From NCBI RefSeq assembly GCF_028389875.1, contig NW_026907681.1, positions 1,922,001 through 1,986,000 of the forward strand: a stretch of DNA of 64,000 nt, given 5' to 3'. Made by a program: the position numbers and the translations under genes. Positions 12,601-25,352 of the stretch are shown here, in pieces (position 1 is the first letter of the stretch; every line of letters starts with the position of its first letter). The DNA is from Rhea pennata. Taxonomy: Eukaryota; Chordata; Aves; Rheiformes; Rheidae. The notes beneath the pieces are model-generated. The model did not search any database. It was not told the origin of the DNA and worked only from the letters and a program-made list of their open reading frames with translations.

Positions 12601-13971
12601 GCCCTTTTGGGAGTAGATAATTCCCATCCAGGGAAGGAACTCAGCACTGTTCCATCCTCCCTCCAGGTTCTGCATCCCCTGCTCAGCCCCAGCACCCTCC
12701 AGACCCTAGAGGCCCCCCACTCTGCATCTGGGAATGTTCCCTGATGCCTAGCCATGCTCCCAACTCAGCTGGAAAGCCCACTGCTGGGGCAGAGCTCCGC
12801 TGGGTAAGCAGCCTTGCAAGCAGTGCTGCTGGCTTCCCTGGCAGGGCCATGTGCCCCAGTATGGTGGCATTCCTGGCTCTTCCCAGCTGGTGATGAGGAT
12901 GACAGCTGTGCTAACGCCTGAGTGGGGGGAAATGCCCTGCTTGCTTGCTGGCTTATCATGCCCATGGCCAAGCTGTGTGCACAGTAGTGCTGTGCCCTGG
13001 GCTCACTGTGTCCATGGTGTGCTGGTGCTGTGCTAGGCCTGCTGGTTTCTGCTGCAGGGTGGGGTGGTCATCAACTGGAACTGTAACCTGGGCCTGCCTG
13101 AAACCGACTGCAACCCCCACTACTCCTTCCACCGCCCCGATCCCAAGACCACTGTCCCAGGCAGTGGCACTTGCAGTCCTGCATCCTCCTCCTGCCCTCC
13201 CTGGTCCTGCTGTGGCTGGTCCCCATCACTGGGCCCTTCTACCTGTCTCCCCAGGAGGTCTGCGAAGTATTATAAATGGAACAGGACCCACACACGAGTG
13301 TTGATCAAGGCCTGTGGGATCCATATTGATGTCATCGTGCAGGGCCAGGTAGGATTTTGCATGGTCCATGTGCTACTGGGGTGCATATGTGCATAATATG
13401 CTGCCGTGGTGCTAGGACCGTCCTGGAAAAGCAGCTCTTCTCCACTGCTGCCTCAGAGCTGGGATGAACACAGCCAGGCCTCTTCTGCTCAGCCTTGCAG
13501 AGGAATGGGGGAATCCCAGGTGCCTCAAATTAGAACCTTTGGCAAAGTGTGCAAAGTGTGCTGGAAGGAAATGCAAGACCTCATAGTGTGCGCTGCTGCT
13601 TGGGTAGGTTGTCCACACTGTGGCTTGGGCAGAGGGAGGTCTCTGCTCAGTCTCATTCCTTGTGCCCAACCCAGAGTGAATGCAGGCCCAGGCAGGAGGC
13701 AACCTGGGCTGGGCAGCGATTGCTGATCCCATCCTTTCTGCCAGGCAGGGAAGTTTAGCCTGATCCCCACTGTCATCAACCTGGCCATGGCTCTGACCTC
13801 GCTGGGAATGGTGAGTATTGGTGCCGGGGGCTCGGCCCAGCTGCGCACTCCCAGCACTGACCTCCCTCTCTCACCTTCCAGGGCTCCTTCCTCTGGGACT
13901 GGATCCTGCTGAGCTGCATGAACAAGGACCAGGTGTACAGCAGCAGGAAATTTGAGCAGGCACCACCCTAG
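9695..13971 (+). pseudogene. P2RX2: P2RX2 copy 2, exons 4-11, exon 8 donor deleted
   Basis: ATP-gated cation channel subunit. Exons: 4, 9695-9779; 5, 9872-9965; 6, 10242-10436 ([18 protein letters not shown]…); 7, 11925-12048 ([17 protein letters not shown]…); 8, from 13058 ([18 protein letters not shown]…); 9, 13255-13348 ([17 protein letters not shown]…); 10, 13745-13810 ([15 protein letters not shown]…, pore-lining TM2); 11, 13882-13971 ([18 protein letters not shown]…, stop TAG). Compared with copy 3, about 37 bp are missing after DPKTT at about 13153, removing the end of exon 8 with its splice donor. Exon 1 is absent (the DNA upstream of 8760 is unrelated), and exons 2-3 are not recognised. 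A CR1 LINE sits in the intron after exon 6. The tail is very short but keeps the YxxxK trafficking motif (YSSRK). Confidence 0.9.
10831..11390 (-). mobile_element. CR1 LINE, 5'-truncated, in P2RX2 copy 2 intron 6
   Basis: Minus-strand CR1 non-LTR retroposon, 3' part only. Minus-strand peptides match the end of the CR1 reverse transcriptase ([20 protein letters not shown], then RGNGHKLKY). The plus strand shows the usual CR1 landmarks (gcctagttcaac, ctctctgggcaacctggtgc, gagccttctcttctcca, ggtccatgtctttcttgtac). Many mutations, long inactive. The same insertion is present at 36281-36840, so it came before the duplication. Confidence 0.93.
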
Positions 13972-14858
13972 ATCCTGGCCCTGGAGGTTTGGTCCTCTGG
14001 GACAGAGCAGTGGCCACGCTGCCAGCAAGGCAGGGCAGGGTGCCTGGGCACGGCTGCAGGCTGGGCAGCAGCATGTGGCTGGGGCTGCCAGGGCATCTGG
14101 CCCCTCCAGCCATCTCTCACCCCCGCGGCAGGCTGAAGGTGCCTCAGAGGCTGCTCCACGACATACAGCACCTCAGGGCTCTCCAGCCTCCAGAGAGTCT
14201 GTCCCGCAGGGACCAACCGCTTGTCCCTCCCCCACCATGTACAACCACAGCAGGAAGGAGCCACTGTGCCAGGCAGCAATAACACTTCCTCCATCCGGGC
14301 CCTGCTCGACTCTGAGCTACCTGTTTTTCCCACGCGATGATCCCTGTGCCTGGCCAGGATGCACCGGGCACCTTGCCGGCTGCTGCTGCTGGCCACCAAG
14401 AGCCACGGCCCCCTCCCTTCCCTCAGCCATGCTTCAAGCAGCTCCACGCAGGTCCTGCCCCATGGCTGCCAGCTGCTGTGAGAGGCTGGGGGTCAAGAAA
14501 AGCCCCAGTGGCAGGGCAGACCCGTGGTGCCCTGGCTGGCTCCTGTGGGGGCTTTCAGGAGCTTTTGCTCTGGAGCAGAAGGCAGTGCCTGACTACTGGC
14601 TCTGCTTCAGCACACCGGGAATGGGCATTACCATTTTCTGGCTGGCTTGGAGCGCTGGCAGCCCCATCCCGGAGCAGCTCCTGGCTGCGGGCACCCAGGG
14701 TCCTGGGGGCAGGGGTGGGCACATCTCGAGTAGGCCTGCCCTGCTCATCCCCTGTGCCCCTGCAAAGCTGCCACAGATGGAGCTGCAGCAGTGGTGGTGG
14801 CCCTGGAGCCGTACTGAGGACTAGAGCAAGTCCTGCACTAGCCAAGCAGCCAGTACCC

Positions 14859-14864
14859 AATAAA
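14859..14864 (+). terminator. P2RX2 copy 2 poly(A) signal
   Basis: AATAAA about 890 bp after the P2RX2 stop codon, the first canonical signal downstream, followed by a CA-rich then TG-rich stretch. Conserved in copy 3. Confidence 0.6.
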
Positions 14865-16109
14865 CTGCAACCACCCAGCCTTGCTGCCTGGAGCCTGATT
14901 GCTGCAGCATGTGCTGGGGGGAGGGGGAGGGTGACAGTGCAGCGTCATGGCTAGCGGGGTGAGAGATGGACATGTGCATCGTTCTACCCTCCACCCTAAA
15001 AGCTGCACCCTGCTGCAGTGCCAGGGCACGGATGCTCTTGCCCCAGAGCCCGGGTGGTAGGGAACATGAGTACAAGCACCTGCTTGCCCTGCACTGCAGC
15101 AGTAGGGGAGGAGGACAAGTCCCCCCCCAACCCCTGCCAGCCTGGTGCATGGACCTCTGCCAACACCAACCCTGCCCTGAGGCTGCAGCTCTCTGAGCCT
15201 ATGCCCAAAAGCAATTCACAGCAGGTACCTGGCAGTAACTCACCCAGGCATAACCTGATTATTTTCTGGCTCTCAGGTTACAGCAGCTCAGCTCAGCACA
15301 TCCTCCCCCAGCATAGCTCAGCCCAGGCAGAAGTTTGGGGGAAAGGGGTCTTGTCACACCGGGCAAGGGAAGACCCCAAGCCATGTCTTGAAGGCTCTCC
15401 CACAGGCTGGAGGGTGTGGATGCAGATGGAGGACATGCCAGGGGTACAGGCAGGGGACTTCTGGTGCACCAAAACCTCCTCTTGCTCCCCTTCTGGGCTG
15501 GGGAGCATCTTCCCCCTTTGACTTGGGGTGCAATTGCTCACAGGAACAAGGTAACACCATTGCAAGAGGAGTCTACCTTGTCCTCATTCCAAGAAGAGGA
15601 CCTGGCTTCTCTAGGACCAAAGAGCAACTCTGAGCAGGCAAACCTATGGGAAGGGCTTGGGGGAAGGAGCCAGCCTCTCACTGTAGAGCAGCAGGATGAA
15701 GGCAAGTGCCTGCCCCCACCTCCAGCAGCTCATTGCCCTGAGGAGAGCAGGAGCAATGATGCAGGGCTGAGAGGAGCTGCCTGGCGCAGGTTGAAGCCAC
15801 TGGAGGCTCCGCTGGACCAAACCTTAACTCAATTGCACAACGCAGTGATTGCATTAGGGCCAGGTTTCTCTGCCCGTCCAGGCCAGCTCATTTCCTCCAA
15901 CTCTAATATCAAGAAAACAAACACATACGTACAGCCCCCTCAACCCCCCTTTCAGCAGTACTAGATGGAGGGAGGGCATAGCGAAGGACAGGACCACTTG
16001 CCCCATAACCCAATGCTAATAGAAACAGGTATACTATAGAAGTGAAAAAACAAAGCTCAGAAAAATATTTTCAATACAGGTATGTGTGGAGGGCATAGAA
16101 TAAAAATTT

Positions 16110-16121
16110 ATATGTATATAC

Positions 16122-16174
<53 letters not shown>
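16110..16174. repeat. (AT)n(CA)n(AT)n microsatellite
   Basis: Compound dinucleotide repeat. The allele in the duplicate (41541-41588) is clearly shorter in the CA part. Confidence 0.95.
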
Positions 16175-16608
16175 AAAGGAAGTGTCAGAAGTAGCTGAAC
16201 ACACAGTGCTTCAAAATGCCCAGAAAATTAACTGGAATCTAGTAATCTTGGCTCCCCTCATGCTTTTTCAGGCTTCTGCAAGCAGGAGTAGATGGAAAGG
16301 ACCAGGAGGCCAGGCTTCAGCTAAGCACTGGCCTCCTGGGTTTCATCACACCTGTGCTGGGATTTCAGTGAGCAGGCCCCCAACCTATGACTCACTGCTG
16401 TCAACTTGAAGCTTTAGCACCCAAGTGGGACAGCTCCCTTGCTCCCCTTCCAGCCCAACAAGAAGAGTCTGGCTTTCTCCTCCCTCTAGGAATCCTGCCC
16501 CATGGCTCAGAGAATGCTCGTTTCCAGGGTGCCTACAGCTCCCTGCTGTGTGTGGGCCATAGCACGTGCTCCTCTACCCAAAGAACCAGATGCATTGTCT
16601 GTGACACA

Positions 16609-16614
16609 TTTAAT
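16609..16614 (-). terminator. Candidate POLE copy 2 poly(A) signal (ATTAAA)
   Basis: Minus-strand ATTAAA about 350 nt downstream of the POLE stop codon at 16963-16961. The same site is at 42026-42031 in copy 3. Usage not demonstrable here. Confidence 0.35.
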
Positions 16615-16960
16615 TGTCTAAAACTCCACATTAAAACCACAGAGATTCATGCACACAGGGTGCTGCCTACAACACAAACTCCCATCCCAAACTGGGCTTC
16701 TGCAGGGCTCTGGCAAATGCAGTCCCCCCTCCCCCATAGAGAGCAGTTCCAGCCCTAGGCACCTTCTTAATTCCCCCAGCACAGCACCAGGCTGTGACCA
16801 GGACTGCCCCAACACCGCTTAGCGCCCCCACACAGTGCAAGATGGATATGTGGCTTCTCCGAGATCTATCACAGAGCACAAATGCTCTTCAGCAGAGGTG
16901 AGAGCAAGTACCCAGAGCTGACACAGCAACAAAAAAAGACAGCAGGACAAGTTCATCACA

Positions 16961-19900
16961 TCACTGCTGGAGCTGGTGGTTTGTACGGAGCAGCCGCTCA
17001 ATAGTTTCCAGCAGATAGGCCACACTGTAGTGCCAAGCAATGCTCTGGAAGATGTTGATGTGCTCCATGAAGATCTGAGGGGGAAGATACCAGTGAGGGA
17101 GGGCTGCCCAGCACACCTCATGCATGAGCCAGGGAAGATGGAAGCTGGAGGGGACAGGGGGGAGAAGGCCAGGCCAGGAGAAGTTCTGCAAGCTGGTCAG
17201 GCAGGACTGCCTGGGTTGAGCACAAAGCAATGAATAAACAGCCAAAAAGCACAGAGAGATGAACTTGTGCCAGATGGGCTGAAAGGGACAAGTTATCACT
17301 GGGTTTTTCACTGGCTATTACAGAGGAGCTGCTGGCAGGAGGCTGGACCTGGTGGCAGGATGCACACATACCTGGGAAGAAATGGTGAGGGCAAAATCTC
17401 CAGCACAACCGCAGTACACAGGCATAGGTGTCTCCTTCACACCATGACACTTCTTGCACACCTAGAGGCAAAGGAGTTTTAGCTGGGATAGCAGACAAGG
17501 CTGAGCAGCTCAGTCCTTTGACAGGGCTCTCTGGGGAGACACCACTGATATCAGGTCAATGGGTCAAGCCTCAGCCAGCCAGCAAAAGGCTGCAGCTATG
17601 TGCTGAGAAGAAGTGGAGAGCGCTCGAGCCAAACTCTCCTCATCATATCTCCACTGCATCACATCAGTCAGAGAAGTAAGGTTGGGCTGCTCGGTTTCAA
17701 GGAGCAGAGAGCAGCTTCAGCCCTCCTGCTGCAGCCTGCCACATCAAGGGCAGGCTCCCGCAGCACGGCCGCCCAGCACTCATCAAGTCCTGCAGCAGGT
17801 AGGCCATTAGCTTCTTCTGCAGCGCTTCCACCAGTGCCATTTCAATGGAATCAGAGTCATACTGGGCCTGGCAGTTGGAGCATACCCAACTGGGCAGCAC
17901 TGACCCATCCGAGGGGCAGAGAGAAGGGAGATGAACACAAGTGTGACTCTTCCCAAGAGAAAGCACGGTGCAGCCTCAGCCCTCGCAGCCTAACAAGAGC
18001 ATTCAGAGAGCCCCGAGTGCCAGGAAGCCATAACCAATTTCGGGAGGGGATAAAGCATCAGCCAAAGCACCAGCACACCTCAAACTGTCACAGGCAGCTA
18101 GGAAAGGGGATGAGCAGAAAATAACCTTGAAGGGAGGTTTATCGCTGTCATGGAACCAAGCAGACCTTCAAAGCAAAAGGACTGAGAGAGAGAGAAAGAC
18201 GGACAACATGTGAGTGAATGACAGGCCGAGAGCACAACCATGCTAGGGCTTCTGGTGTCCCCAAGAGGGACTTAATGCATGCAGCCAGGGCAAAGGGGAT
18301 TTCCTGGGAAAGGAAGGCTGTACCTGCAAGAGGGCAGGGTCCTTGCGCAGGTCCAAGTCCCTGCAAAAACTGCACTTCCTGCAGATGACTTCAGGGAGCA
18401 TGTAGGAGCAGCAAGGGTCCCGAAACTGGGCTTCTTCTGAGAACTCACCCACCTCAATGAGGCGCAGCAGGTCCCGGCGCAGTTTGTTTACTTGGTTAGT
18501 TATACTGGCATCCAGGGACAACACCTACAGGAGACAGTGTTAGGTAAGGCCACCAGCAGAGAAGACGGTCCTCACGGGGACTCACTCTGATGCGAGTGCT
18601 AGCTGGGCAAAACAAACTGATTGTAGAATTGCAACAGATTCTTAAAAAAAAAAAAAAAAGAAGAAGAAAAAAAAAAAAGAAGAAAGCACAGCCCACCCCA
18701 CTAACCTTGTAGATGTATTTGATGAACTCTAGAGCTGGGTTGTTGAGTGGCAAGTAGGAGCCAGGTAGCACCGAGAACATGTCTGAGGGCTCAGTGGCAT
18801 TATGGGAACCAGCCATCTTCTTCTGGATCTTCTGAGTGACAGTGAAGAAGCTCTGCATGAGCTCGTTGGTCACGTAATCCTGTGAGAAAGTGATCACGCC
18901 TGGAGAGGAGGAGCAGAGAGAGCTCTTGAGCCATATGGAAGCATATGGGGACAGCAAGGTGGGCAGCTCTCTTCCTGCTGCAGGACTGGCCCAGCAGTGC
19001 TGCACACAGCTCTCCCATGGCTAACTGTGGCTAACCGTACTCACCAGGCATGGCTCCCGTCTCTCCCAATGCCTCCTGGGACACCTGGCTCGTGGCCCTC
19101 CTCTTGATGGGAGCGCTCTGAGGGGCATTGTGCTGCAGCTCCTCGCTCCTCCTTCATGCTGTGGTACACAGCCACAATGTAGGCTGCAGAGACACGTAAG
19201 AAAAGCTCCAGATGCAGTCCACGATGGGAGAGTGGCACAAGCGCGACTGTGCTTGTCGACTCTCCTGGGGCACCAATGACTAATCAGGAACTAGTGACCT
19301 TCTTCCCCTCTCTGAGAGGGTTCACACTGGCGCTGAAACCACCCAAACAATGATATTTACAGACATGGAGGTGGTTCCTTCTGTATCACATCCAGCACAG
19401 TGCAATCTTTGACTGTAAGGGGTTCTTTGGATCAACATCAGAACCTTCTCAGTAGCACAGAGAGCTTCAAGAAGCTGTGGGGAATGCTGTGGATATGGCT
19501 TGGGCAGCAGTAGGGTGCGGATAGCTCTAATCACCAGAGGTAACATTCAAAGTAGGACCAGGCGAGCAGCAGACTGCACTCACCCAACACAATCCTGAGG
19601 AAGCAGTTCTGACAGGAGGCAGCCTGGGGGAGAAACTGCACGATGTTCCAACTATTCTCTAGCAAGTCCTCCACATTTGCTTCTCCATCCTCCTCCTCTT
19701 CTTCCTTGTCCTCCTCTTCCTCACTGTCCTCATCCAATACTTGACTCTTGCTAGTGTCCTGCTGGAATGGAGCACAAGCCATGCCCAGGCTTTTGGTTGG
19801 TGATGTCGTATCAGTTCCCTATATCCAAACCAATAGCTCCCTGCTCAACTCAACCCACTGCACCCCTGTCTCTGCAGGACTGAGCACTTCCCATCTCTTA

Positions 19901-22374
19901 CCTCCCCAGAGTGGACGCTAGAACGCACTCTTCCCTTGATACCTTCGTAATTTGCTGGATCCATCCAGAGCAGGAATTCCCAGCAGCGGCAGAAGGAAAT
20001 AGTCAGAGTGAAAGATCTCCTTTGAGTGGATGCTGGAGGCAAGAGACTGCAGTCACACACAATGTTGGCATCTTCCCTAGCTAATAACCTTCTCCATGGG
20101 AGGCAATGAGGAGCAGGCGATGTTAGCAAGAGAGCAGTTCACTTCTCACATCCAACCATGCTTCAGCAAATGGACTCAGTACAGAAGGCTGCAGAGCAGT
20201 CATTAGCAGAACTAAGGGCTGCAGAGGAATCATACCCACGCTTCAACTGCCTCTTGTGTCAAGATGCCTGTCTTAGGAGCCTACACATCATAGTATTCTA
20301 GAGACGCCTGCTGGATCACATCAAAACTGATACTCACGCTGGAACCTTCTTCCATGTCATTGATGTGATGGGACTGTAACACTGTGTTTACAGCCAAGCT
20401 CTGAATATCCGGCTCCAGACACACTGTGAACAAACACAACCTGTCAACGGGCAAGCAGGGCAGAGAACCAGCAAGGACACAATCCCCTCTCCAGGTATGA
20501 TGAATGCACCCACTTGCCAGGACTTTCCACAAGTTGTAAGAGCTCTTTACAGGTCTTGCTGCATCTACCGAGTGCAACATCAAGATATTCATATCAGGAA
20601 ATGGTGAAAGCCTATATGGTACTGCAGCAGCACGGGAAACTGTGCTGCTCTCCAGACTGCCACACACCTTGTATTACAGGCTTTAAAGGACACTTTTGGC
20701 ACATGGCCAGACCTCTCCCCTCTATGGCTGTGATGCTATGTATGGATGGCCCCATTCACTGCACAGCTAAACAGCATAGCACCTTCCAACAAAACTTGGA
20801 TCTACTTCCCCTCCAGGGGCCACCAGCTTTTTCTGGAAACTGCAGCAGAGGTGCTCAGAAGAACTATCAGTCAGCTTGTTTTGCATCACAGAAAGATTCA
20901 TCCTAGCGACCACCAGAAGTGATCTTCTGAATGCTGCTATGAGAGGCCACAAACTAGGAAATAATCTGTATTTAAATGCCTACCTGCATTTTCTTCTAGG
21001 ACTGAATAGCTGACGGCATCTGTTACTCGGACAGGGACCAAAGGAAACTCCTCGATGATGGGAGTCCCACTTGCCAGTCGTTTCAGGTCCCAGTTAGACT
21101 GCACAGCAAGAAGTGTGGGGCCCCGGCGCTCATCCTACACAAAGGAGGAGAGGACATGCCCTGGTACATCCCTTCAGCCGGCACCTCTGCTCAGCAGGAA
21201 ACCAGCTGTGTGAATGAGTGCTCACATGCCCCATTCCTGTAGTGGTCCCTGGTCCTCCACACAGTAGAGACAGTGTACTCAGAGTCTCTTGAAGCACCTC
21301 CCACTGAATAACCAGCTCCACAATTGAGAGCTGGGGTTTGGGGGTATGATCTAGCCTCACTGCTTGCATTGCGCTATGTAAGCTCACCCCAGGCAAGCCA
21401 GAGCCCGCAGGCAACATCCATTTTTACCCTTCAACTTTGGAGCACTAGCTGTGTGCAGAGAGCTATGCTTAGAGGCTGCTTGAACTGCTGGACCAATGCC
21501 TTCCATGCAGTGTTTTCCTCCTCCCAGGTACCTGCGCTGACAAGGTCTCAGTGGGGACCTTCCTCATGCCCTCAGCTCATACCTTGCAACCCTGCAGGAG
21601 CCGCTGAATGGCTCTGTAGACTGTCTTGAGGTCGGTCTCAGCACGCACTTCAAAGGTGTGCTTGTCTGGAAGCAGTAGTTCTTCGCCCACTTTTTCCAGC
21701 ACAGCACTGCACAGCACAGTACATGTTGGTGAGGTTTGGCATCTGGTTGCTGCGTACCTGTACCAAATGCAAACGTGATCAGAGGAAACAGGGTTCAAAA
21801 GAGACAGGCTCCAGGCTGCAAATTTCAAGGAAGCTCTTTCCTCTACACATCACAATACTTCACGTGACAGTTGAGGAACAGACCTGCTGGTACACTTCAA
21901 AATACGAGAATCCCTGCTGCACAGCAGTAGACATCTGTGTCTGTGCAAAGAAACCGCTCAGCTCCAAACCGCTGCCTGATCCCCTTGCGTTCCCTCCCAA
22001 GCCTTTAAGTCCTACTCTTACCGTGTCCAGCACGAACACTGCAGCTTTGCGCTGAGAGGGGATGAAAAGACCAAAGAGAGCTTTGTTGCCCTGGGAGCTC
22101 TGGTAGAGGTAGATGTGGCGAATACTTCCTAGAGACACAGAGCAAACATGCAGCATCAATAGTATCTTCAAGCTATTTGGTCCTGGGTACACAGACAAGC
22201 CTTCTCCTAGGGTGCCTTACCTGGCTCCAGCTAAGTAAACTGAGCCAGAGAGCACATTTCCAGGTGTTCAGTGTCAAAAGTGTCAGCCTCTCGCCCTGTG
22301 AGGTGTCTGACAAGCTGCCTGCTGACCATGCACACGCAACCCAGCTGGATCAGGGCTCAGAACAGTAACGGCAC
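16961..22374 (-). pseudogene. POLE: POLE copy 2, C-terminal half
   Basis: Exons of the non-catalytic C-terminal half, which in human ends in two zinc modules that bind the POLE2 subunit. Minus order: 22374-22221 (VPLLF…), 22128-22022 ([19 protein letters not shown]…), 21757-21583, 21134-about 21001 ([18 protein letters not shown]…, cut short), 20423-about 20290, 20032-19902, 19761-19584 (acidic [18 protein letters not shown]), 19183-19045, 18899-18706, 18524-18324 (CRKC…CRDL zinc module), 17909-17784 (CSNC), 17461-17372 (VCKKC…YCSCAGDF) and 17074-16961 (to stop). Lesions: TGA at 22359-22357 and TAG at 22233-22231; 1-nt insertions in 21757-21583 and 19183-19045; 2-bp deletion near 20008 (this copy only); about 700 bp removed at about 21000; broken splice sites around 17909-17784. 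The last exon is intact, unlike copy 3. Confidence 0.93.
18641..18685. repeat. A-rich simple sequence in POLE intron
   Basis: Interrupted A-tract with aagaag units. The duplicate at 44047-44082 is shorter. Confidence 0.9.
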
Positions 22375-22399
22375 CTGTAGTGACAGGGACACTCAGATA

Positions 22400-22537
<138 letters not shown>

Positions 22538-22907
22538 CTACGAAGAGACAGCCCTGCACTTCAGAAAGGGCTGCTACGTACAAAAAGATCTGCATTACTC
22601 TAACAGGGAAAGGTGAGAGCAGAACATCCAAGTGCAGTGGAATAAGAAGCTGCACAGCTTTAGACAGTCTGCATATCTACCCATGCTCTTAAATCCTGAC
22701 TCGTACAAATAGTGCTATTCAAATCATTTCTATTGCTCAGATTTTTCTCAACCCTCATACTTCAGAGACTTCAAAGATAAACGTTTAAACACAGGAGGAG
22801 GTATCAGCAGGACTGCAAAGAGAGGCAGTTGTTTTCCAGAGTCTGGACACTGGTCCAATGTGAAAAAACATTCAAGTCACAACTGCCAAGACAGACAGCC
22901 CTCTCCT

Positions 22908-22910
<3 letters not shown>

Positions 22911-22940
<30 letters not shown>
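22911..22940. repeat. (CA)15 microsatellite
   Basis: Uninterrupted CA repeat in what is left of a POLE intron. It lies in the part of copy 2 that has no counterpart in copy 3. Confidence 0.97.
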
Positions 22941-22945
<5 letters not shown>

Positions 22946-25169
22946 CCCCTTCCTTTTCCTCTCTGTGCTAGGCAGGCTGTTGGGTTAGAATATGGCCCTG
23001 TGCCCACTACAACGGTTTGGTTTTATCCTGTCCTTTTACCTGCTATCCAGGACAGTTCTCAAACTCCCAATGACAGCCACCAGCAGACTCTATAAACAGA
23101 GTTAGTCGTTCAGGCTAGTGTGGGCAAGACGTAACTTCTGTACATAATGGCACACAACGGAGTACCGAGTAGAAGCAGCACAACCAAAGATGGGGGTGCT
23201 AGTCCTTTCCTAGTAAGATGTAACTCATGATAGCAGTGCACAGAGATGGAAAAGGGACAGTATTCAAATACATCAACTGTAGGCATTTTATACAAATTTA
23301 ACAGATAAAGATGCAGTTATACGGTACAGACGCAGCATTCGGTACCTCAGACAATCCATGTGGATGCACTGCAGGGCTTTGTACTCTCCCTGGCTGCCCT
23401 TCTGAAATCCAATCTCCTGATACATATTAATTCCATGAGCTGCTGCTCTTGCTTCCACAAAAGGCCTGAGGAGAGAGACAATGCAGAAGAGAAGAAACAA
23501 AGCAATCCCTTTCCTCCACCCCATCCCCACCCCAAGGGTTTCAGAATTGCTTTCTTGTAAGCTACTTAATGAGGAATTTTTCTTGTGAATTCTCCTTTGC
23601 TCCAGACCTTACCCGTGACAGCTGGCCACAGGGAAAACTCCCTGTAGGGCAGAGCTACTGCAAGAAGGAAGCTGCTTGCTTACATCCTATACCAGGAGGC
23701 AGAACATTATGATCGAGTTTCCCTCGCTCCCCAAAGGCTTGGCTGCTCTGGTCTCCCTATTGTTCTGCAGTTCTCTTTTGACACTTTGCCTGTTCTCCAG
23801 TTACTGAGGTCATCAGTGTACAAACATTGCCAAATCAACAACAATCTAGAAGTAGCTCAGCAATCCCTGGACCAATTGATGGGACTCTATAGAAGTTCGT
23901 ATTTCAAAGCCAGTAAACATAGCTCTGCTCAGGGAAAAAAAAAAAAAGTTCTGAATTCCTCCTCCCCCTCTTCGACAGTCCTCTGCAGGCTGGCAATCCA
24001 AGACTCAGCCCAGCACTCCAGATAAAGAGCACATAATCAGGATGTAAACAGGTTCCCAAACTGGCTGGATAGTCTGCGTAGATAAGAACGCATGTGGCCG
24101 CTATGTGACCTCCAGACAAAGGACATACAGGCTGGTACCCAATCTCACCTCATGGCCTAGACAACATTTCCTTTTAGAAACCAGGTTAGTTTTCATTCCT
24201 GATCTTACCAGTCAAAGAAGTCTCCATCGTATGTGACAATGATAGTAGCTTTGGTCTCCTGGACATGTTCAAACCGCCTCTGCATTAAATGAGCCTAGTA
24301 TGCAACAGAGGATTAAAAAAAAACAAACCCAAAACAAAAAACATCTCCCCCACAAACACAAACACTCAGTAAATTCACCTCCTGCAGGCAGGCACTGGAT
24401 ATAACACTATTGATGCAGTCCTTCCCCTCTGCTCTTGACCTAGCTAGAACCCGATCTGCCTCATCATCACACCATGAAATGAAAGCATCACCAGCACCGT
24501 GACTGTCCACTGTGCTCCCCAAAGATACACTCTATTGGGTGATAAGCTCTCTTTGGCCTACAAGAGACCAAGGCAGATAAAAAGCAGCCTGATTTCCCAA
24601 GTAGAACCTACTTACCTCATCTGGTTCATTAGACACAGGATGGACCCTCATACTCCGGCTTTGAAGTAAATTCAAAGTCCTCAATATCCTCACAGACAAT
24701 CTCCTTGTTTGTGATCAGATAGCCCTAGAGAGTTGACAAAGGAAGAGTTACTGAGGACTCAGATCCCTGCTACACCAGGGACAGGTTCCTGAACAACCGG
24801 AACACACTGCCTAAAGGATGAAATAGTCTTCCATCGATGCGATAATCCTTGCACAGCTTGATAGCTAGAGCTTTTGTCAAGTGGGAACGGCTCTTTGGAG
24901 GTCACCTTCTGAACAATTGCTTACAATCAACTAAGGGTGCCAAAAGGGAGACAACTTAAGGACTATACTCTCCAAATTACTACTGCCCCTCAAAGGGGCA
25001 CCAGTAGCCTTAGCTGGGTTCTCCAACATACAAAACGAGGAAATCCTTATGCATCATTCAGACTAGACTTCAATTTTATTTCCACAGCCATTACATATAG
25101 ACCAAGCAACTAGCAACAAAGCAAGCCAGGGACCAGACCGCCAAAGGTGACATGCTCGTTTGCTGTCTA

Positions 25170-25352
<183 letters not shown>

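Larger units (their letters stand above)
14880..16960. other. Intergenic spacer between convergent P2RX2 copy 2 and POLE copy 2
   Basis: No exon recognised. It holds an (AT)n(CA)n microsatellite at 16110-16174 and, near 16609-16614, a minus-strand ATTAAA about 350 bp past the POLE stop codon that could be the POLE poly(A) signal. The whole spacer is duplicated at 40316-42377. Open frames here, including one of over 160 codons, have no recognisable similarity. Confidence 0.7.

Noticed and set aside
24313-24522. 69-codon minus-strand open frame with protein-like composition (FISWCDDEADRVLARSRAEG)
   Set aside because: It lies in a POLE intron between two well-placed exons, and its 5' part is altered in the duplicate at 1-160.
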